Notes under the pieces: generated by a model
The model's database searches: none
The model's input: the letters and a program-made list of their open reading frames with translations, nothing else
Told to the model about the DNA's origin: nothing
Shown here: piece by piece, positions 56,216 to 64,000 of the stretch
How the letters are laid out: every line of letters begins with the position of its first letter
How positions within the stretch are numbered: position 1 is the first letter of the stretch
Assembly: GCA_022791815.1 (NCBI GenBank)
Contig: JAAVZU010000042.1
Location: forward strand, 124,001-188,000
Length of the DNA: 64,000 nucleotides
Source of the DNA: Lachnospiraceae bacterium
GTDB taxonomy: Bacteria; Bacillota; Clostridia; Lachnospirales; Lachnospiraceae
Reading direction: 5' to 3'
Program-made: the position numbers and the translations under genes

Positions 56216-57306
56216 ATATGGATAATCTAGCTTATAATGTGGAACAATTTCAACAACTTCTTTCCCCTAACTGCGAGATTATGCCTGCAATTAAAGCAAA
56301 CGCTTATGGACATGGAGCCAAGTTAATCGGAAAAGCATTACAGGATATGGGAATCCAAGACTTTTGTGTAGCTTCCATAGATGAAGGAATTGAACTGCGA
56401 AAAACAGGTATTACAGGACAAATCCTAATATTAGGATATACCTCACCTTATCGTTTTCCAGATTTATCACGTTACCATTTTACACAAACTATAGTTGATT
56501 ATGCATACGCTAAGGAACTAAACGACTATGGACAACCTATATATGCTCATATCGGAATTGATACAGGTATGCATCGTCTGGGAGAACGAAGTGACTCCCT
56601 GGAAAACATTAGGGAAATTTGGAAACTTAGCAATTTGAATATTACAGGAGTTTATTCACACTTGTGTGTATCCGATGGCACTTCTGATGCAGACAGACAA
56701 TTTACATTGAACCAAATTGCAGAGTTTCGGTCTGTAATAGATGCTTTACATAAACAAGGAATAGATGGTTTTAAAACTCATATACAAGGCAGTTATGGTG
56801 TTTTGAATTATCCTTATCTAAATTTTGATTATGCCCGTTTGGGAATCGCTCTTTATGGTGTACTCAGCAGCCCTTATGATAAAACTGTTTCCGATATTAA
56901 ACTAAAACCAGTATTATCTTTAAAGGCAAGAGTGCAATGTGTGAAACCATTACATTCAGGTGAATCCATTGGCTATGGTTTAACCTATACTGCTGCAAAA
57001 GAAATGAAAATTGCCGCTGTATCTATTGGATATGCAGACGGCATTCCCCGTGAGTTATCCAATAAAGGACATGCTTTGATAAACGGACATAAAGTTCCTA
57101 TCATTGGACGTGTATGTATGGATCAACTGTTAGTTGATGTGTCAGACCTTTCAGAAGTATCTGCAGGAGATGAAGTTGTTTTTATCGGACAAAGTGGAGA
57201 AGAAAAAATTCTCGCCAGTGAATTTGCAAATAACGCAAATACTATTTCAAATGAAATTTTAAGCCGTTTGGGAAATCGTTTGGAAAGAATAATAGTGAAA
57301 GAATAA
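56182..57306 (+). CDS. VanT racemase half (alanine/serine racemase)
   Basis: 374 residues starting at the ATG 56182, with AAGGAG and GAGGAAG upstream, all inside the end of the membrane-half gene (34-nt overlap). It is a complete PLP-dependent fold-type III racemase: the PLP Lys in MPAIKANAYGHGAKLIGK (about residue 34), the substrate region AHIGIDTGMHRLG, and the C-terminal Tyr in SLKARV..GYGLTY and VSIGYADGIPRELSNKG. With vanG and vanXY this supplies D-serine. A longer open frame to 55987 overlaps the membrane gene and is not likely to be used. Confidence 0.87.
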   Translation: MYQKGRAWIELNMDNLAYNVEQFQQLLSPNCEIMPAIKANAYGHGAKLIGKALQDMGIQDFCVASIDEGIELRKTGITGQILILGYTSPYRFPDLSRYHFTQTIVDYAYAKELNDYGQPIYAHIGIDTGMHRLGERSDSLENIREIWKLSNLNITGVYSHLCVSDGTSDADRQFTLNQIAEFRSVIDALHKQGIDGFKTHIQGSYGVLNYPYLNFDYARLGIALYGVLSSPYDKTVSDIKLKPVLSLKARVQCVKPLHSGESIGYGLTYTAAKEMKIAAVSIGYADGIPRELSNKGHALINGHKVPIIGRVCMDQLLVDVSDLSEVSAGDEVVFIGQSGEEKILASEFANNANTISNEILSRLGNRLERIIVKE

Positions 57307-57347
57307 ATTAAAATTACAACACCATTATTTCCTGCTGCTTTACATAT

Positions 57348-57614
57348 ATGTATTTGACTGTGCGGAAGCAGACGGATAAGCCGATTGGCTTATTCAGGCA
57401 ACAATTGGACTATCTGAAGCAACTCCACAGGGTTACATACACCAATCTTCTCACAAGCGGTAAACTAAATACATACCTTGCCTACATTGACAGGCAGGTG
57501 CAGGGTATTTACGGAACAACCAAAAGCTGAAAATGCCTTAGAATGGGTTGGACAAATGAATAACATATGGGCGTGTACGATGAGAGTGTGAACGAGGAAA
57601 TCATTTTCGCATAA
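57348..57614 (+). pseudogene. tnpV: Decayed tnpV transposon gene
   Basis: Pieces in different frames align with the C-terminal half of TnpV proteins of Clostridial transposons: LDYLKQLHRVTYTNLLTSGK and LNTYLAYIDRQ (57405-57500), then after a frame change EQPKAENALEWVGQMNN (near 57505-57560), then after another change NEEIIFA followed by stop (57592-57614). At least two frameshifts or stops interrupt it and the N-terminus is not recognisable. It lies 40 bp after the van cluster and shows past transposon activity here. Confidence 0.75.
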
Positions 57615-57621
57615 CAGACTG

Positions 57622-57658
57622 GCGACAGAAGGTAAAAGCTCTGTCGCTTTGTTTTTGT
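57622..57658 (+). terminator. Terminator after the tnpV remnant
   Basis: GCGACAGA..TCTGTCGC followed by TTTGTTTTTG. This hairpin may be the end of the van transcript or the old transposon's end. Confidence 0.75.
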
Positions 57659-57675
57659 TAAAATCCTCTGGAAAC

Positions 57676-57717
57676 TTGACTTTTAAACCTTACATATGTA
57701 TAATAGTAATGTTACTA
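57676..57717 (+). promoter_or_regulatory. Promoter and operator of the PadR-hydrolase operon
   Basis: TTGACT (57676-57681), 17 bp, TATAAT (57699-57704). The dyad TAGTAA-TG-TTACTA (57704-57717) follows the -10, and a third TAGTAA-like copy lies after it, a suitable operator for the PadR-type regulator. Confidence 0.75.
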
Positions 57718-57740
57718 ATAGTAATATACGGAGGTAAACG

Positions 57741-58280
57741 ATGGACAATATTATTCTTGGGCTTTTACTTATGTGCAATAGAACAATATATCAACTAAGG
57801 GAAAGAATTGACAAAGGAATAAATTTGATGTATAGCAGTAGCATGGGAAGCATACAGGCAGCTATACGAAAATTGCTGAATTGTAAGTTTATCAGCTATA
57901 AGGAGATCGTTGATAACGGAAAGTATAAAAAAATCTATTGCATAACCGAAAGTGGAATACAGCATTTTTTCGACTGGATAAACGCACCCATAGAAGATCA
58001 AATCCCTAAATGCCCAGAGTTAACAAAGGTTTATTTTATGGGATTTTCGGATAAAAAGAACCGTGAAACAAGCATACAACAGCATTTAATGTTTTTGAAC
58101 GAACAATATAATGTGTTGATGGCAATATGTGAAGAAGCAGATAATATCAAAGTTTCAGAGGAAAATCAAGATATACTTAACTATCAGTTTGCTTCCGCTC
58201 TTTACGGAAAGGAGCTAATTAAATTCAATATCGACTGGTTTGAAAGTTTGTTAAGAAAGATGAGGAACGGTGAAATATGA
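57741..58280 (+). CDS. PadR family transcriptional regulator
   Basis: 179 residues. The winged-helix N-terminus is MDNIILGLLLMCNRTIYQLRERIDKGINLMYSSSMGSIQAAIRKL (key residues I4-L8 and Y17, S34-M35-G36-S37), continuing with YKKIYCITESGIQHFFDWI, the PadR wing. The C-terminal half is a Vir-like helical dimerisation domain. RBS ACGGAGG precedes it. The stop overlaps the start of the hydrolase gene, so it likely controls its own operon. Confidence 0.88.
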   Translation: MDNIILGLLLMCNRTIYQLRERIDKGINLMYSSSMGSIQAAIRKLLNCKFISYKEIVDNGKYKKIYCITESGIQHFFDWINAPIEDQIPKCPELTKVYFMGFSDKKNRETSIQQHLMFLNEQYNVLMAICEEADNIKVSEENQDILNYQFASALYGKELIKFNIDWFESLLRKMRNGEI

Positions 58281-59074
58281 AACAATACCATTTAGATGAA
58301 TCGCCTATTGTTTATTATATCAGCAGAAAGGAAAAAGCTGAGTGGATACTTTTTATACACGCTGCTTTTGTAAATCACAATATGTTTCAAACACAAATTG
58401 ACTATTTTCAAGATAAATACAATATTCTTACTCGTGATATTAGTGGTCATGGTACATCAACGAAAGCACAAAAAGGTGATAGTATAGATAAGATGTCGGC
58501 ATGGATAAATGAGATCCTAAAAACAGAAAAAATTGAAAAGATACATATTGTCGGGATTTCATTGGGGGCTGTATTAGCTCAAGACTTTGCTAACCAGTAT
58601 CCAGAAGCCGTGCAATCACTTGCTTGTTTCGGCGGTTATGATATAAACAATTTTGATGTCAAAATGCAGAGGGAAAATGGTGCCTCACAGATGCTTATGA
58701 TGCTTAAAGCTATATTTTCAGTCAAATGGTTTGCGAAGTCGAATAAAAAAATATCTGCTTATACTTTACAGGCTCAAAAGGATTTTTACAAGATGAATAT
58801 TCAATTTCCTAAAAAGTCATTTATGTATTTAGCTTCTTTGAATAACATGATAAATGTCCGACAAGCGAAACCGAGGAAATATCCTTTACTGATTGGTTGC
58901 GGAAAGTACGATATTCCGATGGAACTATCAGCCATAGAAATGTGGAAGAAAAATGAACCCGAATGTGATGTGATTATTTTTGAGGGTGCAGGACATTGCG
59001 TGAATATGGACACACCGAATAAATTTAATGCAGCTATGGAGGAATTTTGGTTAAGTAGAAACTGCAAAGTTTGA
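58277..59074 (+). CDS. Alpha/beta hydrolase
   Basis: 265 residues. The nucleophile elbow GISLGAVL (G-x-S-x-G, near residue 95) is followed by a cap and the later acid and base: LLIGCGKYDIPM (Asp, near 215) and GAGHCVNMDTP (His, near 241). The oxyanion region is WILFIHAAFVNHNMF. No signal peptide. It could hydrolyse an ester or a small toxic compound under control of the coupled PadR. The two-gene unit follows transposon debris and may have been acquired with it. Confidence 0.85.
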   Translation: MKQYHLDESPIVYYISRKEKAEWILFIHAAFVNHNMFQTQIDYFQDKYNILTRDISGHGTSTKAQKGDSIDKMSAWINEILKTEKIEKIHIVGISLGAVLAQDFANQYPEAVQSLACFGGYDINNFDVKMQRENGASQMLMMLKAIFSVKWFAKSNKKISAYTLQAQKDFYKMNIQFPKKSFMYLASLNNMINVRQAKPRKYPLLIGCGKYDIPMELSAIEMWKKNEPECDVIIFEGAGHCVNMDTPNKFNAAMEEFWLSRNCKV

Positions 59075-59562
59075 TTGACGCAAAAGATTTACTATTTCTA
59101 TCGCAAAGGGAAAGATAAATGCACAGATGAAAAAATATCTCTCCCCTTAATGGATTGATAATGCTCTTGTATCTTCGGATATGGAGCATTTCTTTGATAT
59201 GTTCTCTAATGAAATTTGGCAGATATATAATTCTGACACAACAGACTTTTAATAATAACATTTAAAAATTTATATGTTGTCAAAACATATAATAGAAATA
59301 CAATTATTGAATTTTTAGAAATCTTCTTTTAACACACCTTTGAGTCTATCTCCCCTCCTCCTCTAACTATTATAGTAGATGCATCTACTAATGTATTTAT
59401 AGTTATATTACAAATAATTTATAGTTATTATATATTACTTTTAATAAAGTGTAAATCTAATCTTATGTTTTATTCAAAAAATAATAATCACTATATACTT
59501 AATTATCAAATATTATATGTTATAATATATATAACTACAATGAGTAACTATAAATATTTAAA
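59075..59562. other. Gene-poor stretch after the hydrolase
   Basis: About 490 bp, very AT-rich. Shortly after the hydrolase some plus-strand pieces look like decayed coding sequence (ending ...MEHFFDMFSNEIWQIYN and a stop near 59250), possibly from a former third gene. Nothing else is supported. Confidence 0.4.
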
Positions 59563-59589
59563 AAGCTGCAGACTATTTATCTACAGCTT
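59563..59589 (-). terminator. Terminator of the OPT transporter gene
   Basis: AAGCTGTAGA..TCTGCAGCTT followed by TTTAAAT on the minus strand, 28 bp after the stop. Confidence 0.75.
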
Positions 59590-59616
59590 ACTTCATTTAT
59601 CACTTTTCCCCTATTC

Positions 59617-61491
59617 TCATTCTTTTTTAATAGCAGCTTTCCCTATACAAAATATCAAAATTGCCAAAAGTACCAAGCTTCCCCAAACTCCTGTCTGTAT
59701 GGTAGACGAAATATCAAACCAGTCTGCTACATTTACCACTGCAAATATGGCAAGTAAAATTCCAACCAATCCTTCACCAGCAATCAATCCAGAGCAAAAC
59801 AGCACACCACTACTAGATTCCTCATTTTTATCGCTGCCCTTTTTATCTGCCCAAAGGCGAATTAACCCGCCAATCATAATTGCTGTACTTAATTCTAATG
59901 GTAAATAAAGCCCAATGGCAACAGGCAATACTGGAATACCCAATATTTCTATAGAAATAGCAATAAAAATCCCTATAAATATCAATGCCCACGGTAAGTT
60001 GTTATTCATAACACCTTCTACAATCATTTTCATTAATGTTGCCTGTGGTGCTGATAATTCCGTAGATCCAAACCCCCATGCAGAGTTAAATAAAAGCATT
60101 ACACTACCAATTGTAAAGGAAGATATCACTACACCAATTAACTCTCCTATCTGTTGCCTTTTCGGTGTTGCTCCCAGCAAGAATCCTGTTTTTAAATCTT
60201 GAGACACATCTCCTGCCATAGCAGCAACAATACAAATTACGGAACTAATTGCAATAGCACCTATCATTCCATGTATGCCGACATCTCCCACTGTCTTCAG
60301 ACAAAGGGCAGCAAATAATAATGTGGCAATTGTCATACCAGAAATTGGATTATTACTGCTTCCTACCAACCCCACCATGCGGGAAGATACTGTAGCAAAA
60401 AAGAAGCCAAAAACTACAACCAGTAAAGCCCCTAAAAGAGAAACTGGAAGTTGTGGAAGCAGCCAGATAGAAAGCACCATAATTAAAACACCTAATAATA
60501 TAGTACGTATAGACAAATCTCTTTCTGTCCGTATGGTGCCTTCTGTCTTTTCTGATTTCATTCCTTTTAAGGCTTCTACAAAAGTTGTAACAATAAGAGG
60601 CAAAGATTTTATGAGACTAATCAGACCTCCTGCTGCTACTGCTCCAGCACCAATATAGCGGATATAATTGCTCCAAAGAGCATTTGCACCCTTTGCTTCA
60701 TATATTTGGGTGATAGTATCCGTTCCAGGATATAATATCGTTTCTGCCCCAAATACCGCAATTGCTGGTATCAGAACAAACCATCCAATTACTCCACCAG
60801 CCAGCATATAAGAAGCAATCTTTGGTCCACAGATATATCCTACACCAAGCAGGGCAGGATAAACTTCTGTAGACAACTCCGTTTTTAATGCACGAATTGG
60901 TATGGAAATCGTCCCCACTGCTACTTTTAATCCGTCCACAATAAATTTAAAAATTGCAGCAATTCCCATTCCCACAAAAACAGTATTGGCACTTCCCCCT
61001 TTTTCCTCACCAGCCAGCAATACATCCGCACATGCAGTCCCCTCTGGATATGGCAAAACTCCATGTTCTTTTACAATTAAAGCACGACGGAGGGGTACCA
61101 TAAACAAAATCCCCAGAATCCCTCCACACAAGGCAATTAATGTTATAGTCAGCATATTGGGTAAATTCATTTTTCCTTCGTTTGCCCAGAAAAACAACAC
61201 TGGTATAGTAAAAATTGCTCCTGCCGCAAGAGATTCTCCTGCCGAACCAATAGTCTGTACCATATTACTCTCTAATATAGAATCCCTTTTTAACAACACC
61301 CGTATTACACCCATAGAAATAACAGCAGCAGGGATAGATGCAGATACTGTCATTCCTACTCTCAATCCTAAATATGCATTTGCTGCCCCGAAAATTACTG
61401 CCAATAAGGCTCCCATAACAACAGAAGTTAAAGTAAATTCCGGAATATCTTTATTTGCTGGCACATAGGGTTTATGCTCTTTTTTATTCAT
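59617..61491 (-). CDS. OPT family oligopeptide transporter
   Basis: 624 residues with about 14-16 membrane helices. The N-terminal signature EFTLTSVVMGALLAVIFGAANAYLGLRVGMTVSASIPAAV is typical of the OPT family (key residues G28, N38, Y40, G42-L43-R44, S51-A52-S53-I54). Further family parts are GSAGESLAAGAIFTIP and HGVLPYPEGTACADVL. It takes up small peptides or metal-peptide complexes using the ion gradient. It is monocistronic. Confidence 0.92.
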   Translation of the reverse strand: MNKKEHKPYVPANKDIPEFTLTSVVMGALLAVIFGAANAYLGLRVGMTVSASIPAAVISMGVIRVLLKRDSILESNMVQTIGSAGESLAAGAIFTIPVLFFWANEGKMNLPNMLTITLIALCGGILGILFMVPLRRALIVKEHGVLPYPEGTACADVLLAGEEKGGSANTVFVGMGIAAIFKFIVDGLKVAVGTISIPIRALKTELSTEVYPALLGVGYICGPKIASYMLAGGVIGWFVLIPAIAVFGAETILYPGTDTITQIYEAKGANALWSNYIRYIGAGAVAAGGLISLIKSLPLIVTTFVEALKGMKSEKTEGTIRTERDLSIRTILLGVLIMVLSIWLLPQLPVSLLGALLVVVFGFFFATVSSRMVGLVGSSNNPISGMTIATLLFAALCLKTVGDVGIHGMIGAIAISSVICIVAAMAGDVSQDLKTGFLLGATPKRQQIGELIGVVISSFTIGSVMLLFNSAWGFGSTELSAPQATLMKMIVEGVMNNNLPWALIFIGIFIAISIEILGIPVLPVAIGLYLPLELSTAIMIGGLIRLWADKKGSDKNEESSSGVLFCSGLIAGEGLVGILLAIFAVVNVADWFDISSTIQTGVWGSLVLLAILIFCIGKAAIKKE

Positions 61492-61778
61492 TTACAAACA
61501 CACTCCTTTTTTCATCCGCTTCATGGTAGTATTTGTAAATTTTAAAAAAATATTCACATATTCCTATGAATCAGGAAATTGCAACAGTATATTTCTTGAA
61601 AAATGTGTTTATGTTCATTATTTGTTACATTTATATTCGTTAAATTCACATTGATTGCTTAATAAATATATGTTAAAGTATATTATATAAGCATTTTAGG
61701 AGGGTGCAAATAAACATTTACAAAAGATGCAAATAACTTTTTAAATGCTAAATATTGATTTTGGCAGGAGGCTATCTT

Positions 61779-62480
61779 ATGAAAAAATTAATGATATTTA
61801 TAACTACCGCATTGCTTATTACCTTAGCTGGTTGTTCTGCTTCAAACAGCAGTAAAGATAACAATACGAATATAACAAAAGACCTTACCAAGTTAGATAC
61901 GGACAGTGGAAATATTTCCATTACTAAGGAACCAGAATATAGCAATAATGATGTTGCAAGGGTTATTTCATCTGAAACTTCTTGGGCATTCGATATTTCA
62001 GACCCGTCAGTTGTTTTGGAGAATTCAGATTATTTTTTAAAAGTCCGAGTGAAAACAAAGGAAAAGACAGAATATTTTGTAAAAAATACAATTATGCCTT
62101 CCAGTACATACAATTTAGAAGTGTTGGATGTTCTTAAAAATGATGATGGAACCGTGCCAAATAATATAAAGCTGGCGGTGGAAGGTGGAATAGTATCCAT
62201 GCAGGACTATGTCAATACCATGGATGAAGACACAAAGAAAAAAACCAAATCTGATAAACTTTCAAAAAAAGAATTAAAAGAAAATGTAATGATAAATGAT
62301 GAATCCTATTATGAATTAAAGCAAGGACAGGAATATTATATCCTAGTTTGTGATTTAACAAATGATGAGAATTATAAAGGATATTATGGAATACGTGAAG
62401 GTGGATATGATGTATTTCAAGAAAAAAACGGTGAATACGTTAATGTATTGACCAACCATATATTAGATATTCAAAAATAG
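61779..62480 (+). CDS. Lipoprotein of unknown function
   Basis: 233 residues from the ATG at 61779, seven nt after AGGAGG (an ATG 24 nt earlier has no RBS). The signal MKKLMIFITTALLITLAGC has a lipobox (LAGC). The mature part begins with a Ser/Asn/Asp/Thr-rich spacer (about 20-55), then a beta-rich domain (SDYFLKVRVKTKEKTEYFVKN, LEVLDVLKNDDGTVPNNIKLAVEGG, YYILVCDLTNDENYKGYYGI). Related single-gene lipoproteins occur widely in Clostridia without known role. Confidence 0.8.
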   Translation: MKKLMIFITTALLITLAGCSASNSSKDNNTNITKDLTKLDTDSGNISITKEPEYSNNDVARVISSETSWAFDISDPSVVLENSDYFLKVRVKTKEKTEYFVKNTIMPSSTYNLEVLDVLKNDDGTVPNNIKLAVEGGIVSMQDYVNTMDEDTKKKTKSDKLSKKELKENVMINDESYYELKQGQEYYILVCDLTNDENYKGYYGIREGGYDVFQEKNGEYVNVLTNHILDIQK

Positions 62481-62605
62481 TGACAGTTATATTTTCATTT
62501 AGGAATTTCTCATGAAAAACTTAGGGGATGTATATTCAAAATATGCCTCCCTTACTTTTTAATGCCCCTAATTCAGACTAGTAACAATTTGTTTTATTCA
62601 CCATT

Positions 62606-62742
62606 GTAACTGTTCAGAACCATGAACAATTACGTTTAAACCCATAATAATTCGCCTTCGGCAAAGGGGCTTAAACATTACAAAATATACTTTTTCTTAG
62701 GTCATACGCAAAGTAAATGCGTGTTTCTACCTGAATAGTTAC
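62606..62742. repeat. Dispersed inverted-repeat element, complete copy of 137 bp
   Basis: Ends GTAACTGTTCAG and CTGAATAGTTAC are near-perfect inverted repeats. Inside: GTTTAA..CGCC-TTCG-GGCaaaGGGGCTTAAAC and ATACGCA..TGCGTGT. It lies between the ends of two converging genes, where it could act as a terminator or an RNA-stabilising structure. Similar in size and plan to 33747-33884. Confidence 0.8.
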
Positions 62743-62771
62743 TCGCCATTAACAATTACAAAACAAAATTA

Positions 62772-63428
62772 TTATAATTCTCTCATCATTAAAAAAAATA
62801 CAACAAATAGAAATACATCTGCAATCCAAATTGTATGTATCCCAAATTGGATTGAAAGTATTCCACCAACTCCTGCACCTATAGCAAACACAAAAATAAT
62901 GCCGAAATAATATAAAAACTTCCGAAGCTGTTCTTTTTCATGATTTCTTACATAAGCAAACAATGCTTCTGTCCCACTGCGAAGATTTCCAATACACATG
63001 GTACTGGCATAGCCATAACCATTTACTTTGCGAAAAGTCTGGACCTGCATGGAACAGGAAAAAGATACCAGCATGGTTGCAATCATATTGTATTCATAAG
63101 ATAAAACCCCTACTACAGATAAAGTTATAATTTCTAATAATACTATCAATTGTCTCCAATGAAATTTATCAGATTCTTTATATTTTACTTGTATTTGTTC
63201 CGCAACGATTATTCCAGCCATAAAAGCAAGGAGTGGTACAAGATAGTATAATCCCCTTTTCCATTCCCCTGACATAATATGCTGGCTCATCAACACCACA
63301 TTTCCTGTCTGGGCATTAGAAAAAACCCCATCTCTTGTATTGTAAGTATAGGCATCTTGAAATCCGCCAGATAAAGCAAGAATACCACTTAAAAGAAATG
63401 ATTCTGACATCTGCTTATTTTTTTTCAT
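62772..63428 (-). CDS. DUF1275 (YoaK-like) membrane protein
   Basis: 218 residues with about six membrane helices. The family signature appears at the start, LALSGGFQDAYTYNTRDGVFSNAQTGNVVLM (key G21-G22-D25-A26 and N37-A38-Q39-T40-G41-N42), followed by Q-x-x-x-x-R and YGYASTMCIGNLRSGTEAL near 135. The function of the family is unknown. It lies 19 bp after the YczE-like gene and is likely co-transcribed. Confidence 0.9.
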   Translation of the reverse strand: MKKNKQMSESFLLSGILALSGGFQDAYTYNTRDGVFSNAQTGNVVLMSQHIMSGEWKRGLYYLVPLLAFMAGIIVAEQIQVKYKESDKFHWRQLIVLLEIITLSVVGVLSYEYNMIATMLVSFSCSMQVQTFRKVNGYGYASTMCIGNLRSGTEALFAYVRNHEKEQLRKFLYYFGIIFVFAIGAGVGGILSIQFGIHTIWIADVFLFVVFFLMMREL

Positions 63429-63447
63429 GTTGTCCTCTTCCTTTGTA

Positions 63448-64000
63448 TTAAATCTCTAAAATTTCCCGTTGTCCTTTTGTTCCAATAGCTATCTTTATTT
63501 TTCCAATTGTCCTTGCAATATATCCTACTAAAATAGCTGCAATTAAAGTTCCTTCCCTAATGCCATTTAACTGTTGTGCAAATGCAAAGGATAAGATAGC
63601 TGCAATAACCGACATAGATACATCAAAAACAATTTTCGTAATTCCAAATTCAAATTTCCATGTAACACAAACTGCTCTCACAAAAGATTCTCCTGGCAGC
63701 ATAGCCACATCTGCCAATACTTCTAAGTATACACCAAATCCTAAAATAAAACATCCTACAAGAAGTACAAATATCTTCATTCCATAAAATTGTGGATTTA
63801 TATCCTTTAGCAGTACCATTGTAAGATCAATAAAATATCCAAAGGCTATGGAAATAGGAATTTGCAGAATATGTTCTAATTTAAAGTTTTTCCGCAAAAT
63901 AAGTAATTGCAGTAAAATTAACAGCACACTAAAAAATATAGTAAAGTTACCTAGTGTAAATGGGAAATTTAAACTTAACACATAAGGAATAGAGGAAATT
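63448..64000 (-). CDS. YczE/YitT-like (DUF6198) membrane protein, partial
   Basis: The frame stays open to the right edge, so the N-terminus lies outside the window; a GTG at 63981 is probably not the start because the residues before it (ISSIPY) belong to the family motif. About 180 residues are visible with five membrane helices (TLGNFTIFFSVLLILLQLLILR, FGYFIDLTMVLL, IFVLLVGCFILGFGVYLEV, and two more). The motif near VLADVAMLPGESFVRAV is typical. Role unknown. Confidence 0.82.
   Translation of the reverse strand, partial: ISSIPYVLSLNFPFTLGNFTIFFSVLLILLQLLILRKNFKLEHILQIPISIAFGYFIDLTMVLLKDINPQFYGMKIFVLLVGCFILGFGVYLEVLADVAMLPGESFVRAVCVTWKFEFGITKIVFDVSMSVIAAILSFAFAQQLNGIREGTLIAAILVGYIARTIGKIKIAIGTKGQREILEI

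Noticed and set aside
59034-59261. 75-codon minus-strand frame
   Set aside because: Overlaps the end of the hydrolase gene and has no RBS; at best it covers decayed sequence.
59465-59908. 147-codon plus-strand frame
   Set aside because: Mostly antisense to the OPT transporter gene; the rest crosses its terminator.

Overview
The window is 64 kb of low-GC, AT-rich DNA from a Gram-positive anaerobe of the class Clostridia, most likely Lachnospiraceae; I cannot fix the genus. Support: strong Shine-Dalgarno sites of the AGGAGG type, sigma-A promoters with 17-bp spacers, a Na+-type F-ATPase c subunit, MecA, CwlD (spore-cortex amidase), a VanG-type cluster and BspA-like leucine-rich-repeat surface proteins. 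Both edges cut genes: an Ig-like secreted protein on the left and a YczE-like membrane protein on the right.

Layout. 1-9.6 kb: surface protein, cysK, a BlaI/BlaR1 regulatory pair, a DUF6973-like toxin candidate with a lipoprotein gene, tcdA, and dapA-dapB behind a lysine riboswitch. 9.6-19 kb: a large BspA-like LRR protein, a TetR/flavin-reductase pair with a clear operator, and a 1250-residue multicopper-oxidase-like protein paired with a DUF2935 protein. 19-25 kb: a peptide-type accessory region with an ABC exporter, a lipoprotein, a secreted protein, two small peptide genes and an orphan LytTR regulator. 25.4-32.7 kb: the complete F1Fo ATP synthase operon. 33-43 kb: housekeeping genes (DUF402, tRNA-Pro, YqeY, RpiB, arginine-phosphatase-like LMW-PTP, Sua5, AI-2E family permease, CwlD, GH18, MecA), with one large gene-poor gap at 41-42.4 kb. 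43-53 kb: a VWA/substrate-binding pair behind a structured leader, a second LRR protein, a two-component system, an AAA/PD-(D/E)XK protein and a holin-like type I toxin. 53.3-57.3 kb: a VanG-type cluster (ligase, VanXY-type peptidase, and serine racemase split into two genes), followed by a decayed tnpV transposon gene, a PadR/hydrolase pair, an OPT transporter, a lipoprotein and two membrane proteins.

Most interesting reading: two promoters 17.7 kb apart, one before the DUF6973 toxin candidate (6278-6330) and one before an 83-residue peptide gene (23932-24005), share the same extended upstream element. In the second the 15-bp unit is repeated at exactly 21 bp, the spacing of LytTR sites, and each element abuts TTGTAA-N17-TA(A/G)AAT. 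The LytTR regulator beside the second promoter has Gly where the phospho-accepting Asp should be. I infer a small antagonism or signalling regulon with unusual regulation. Other points: a long structured 5' leader at 45.87-46.07 kb of no class I recognise, a family of about 137-bp inverted-repeat elements (33747, 62606 and remnants), a multicopper oxidase with its copper motifs in permuted order, and a split vanT next to transposon debris.
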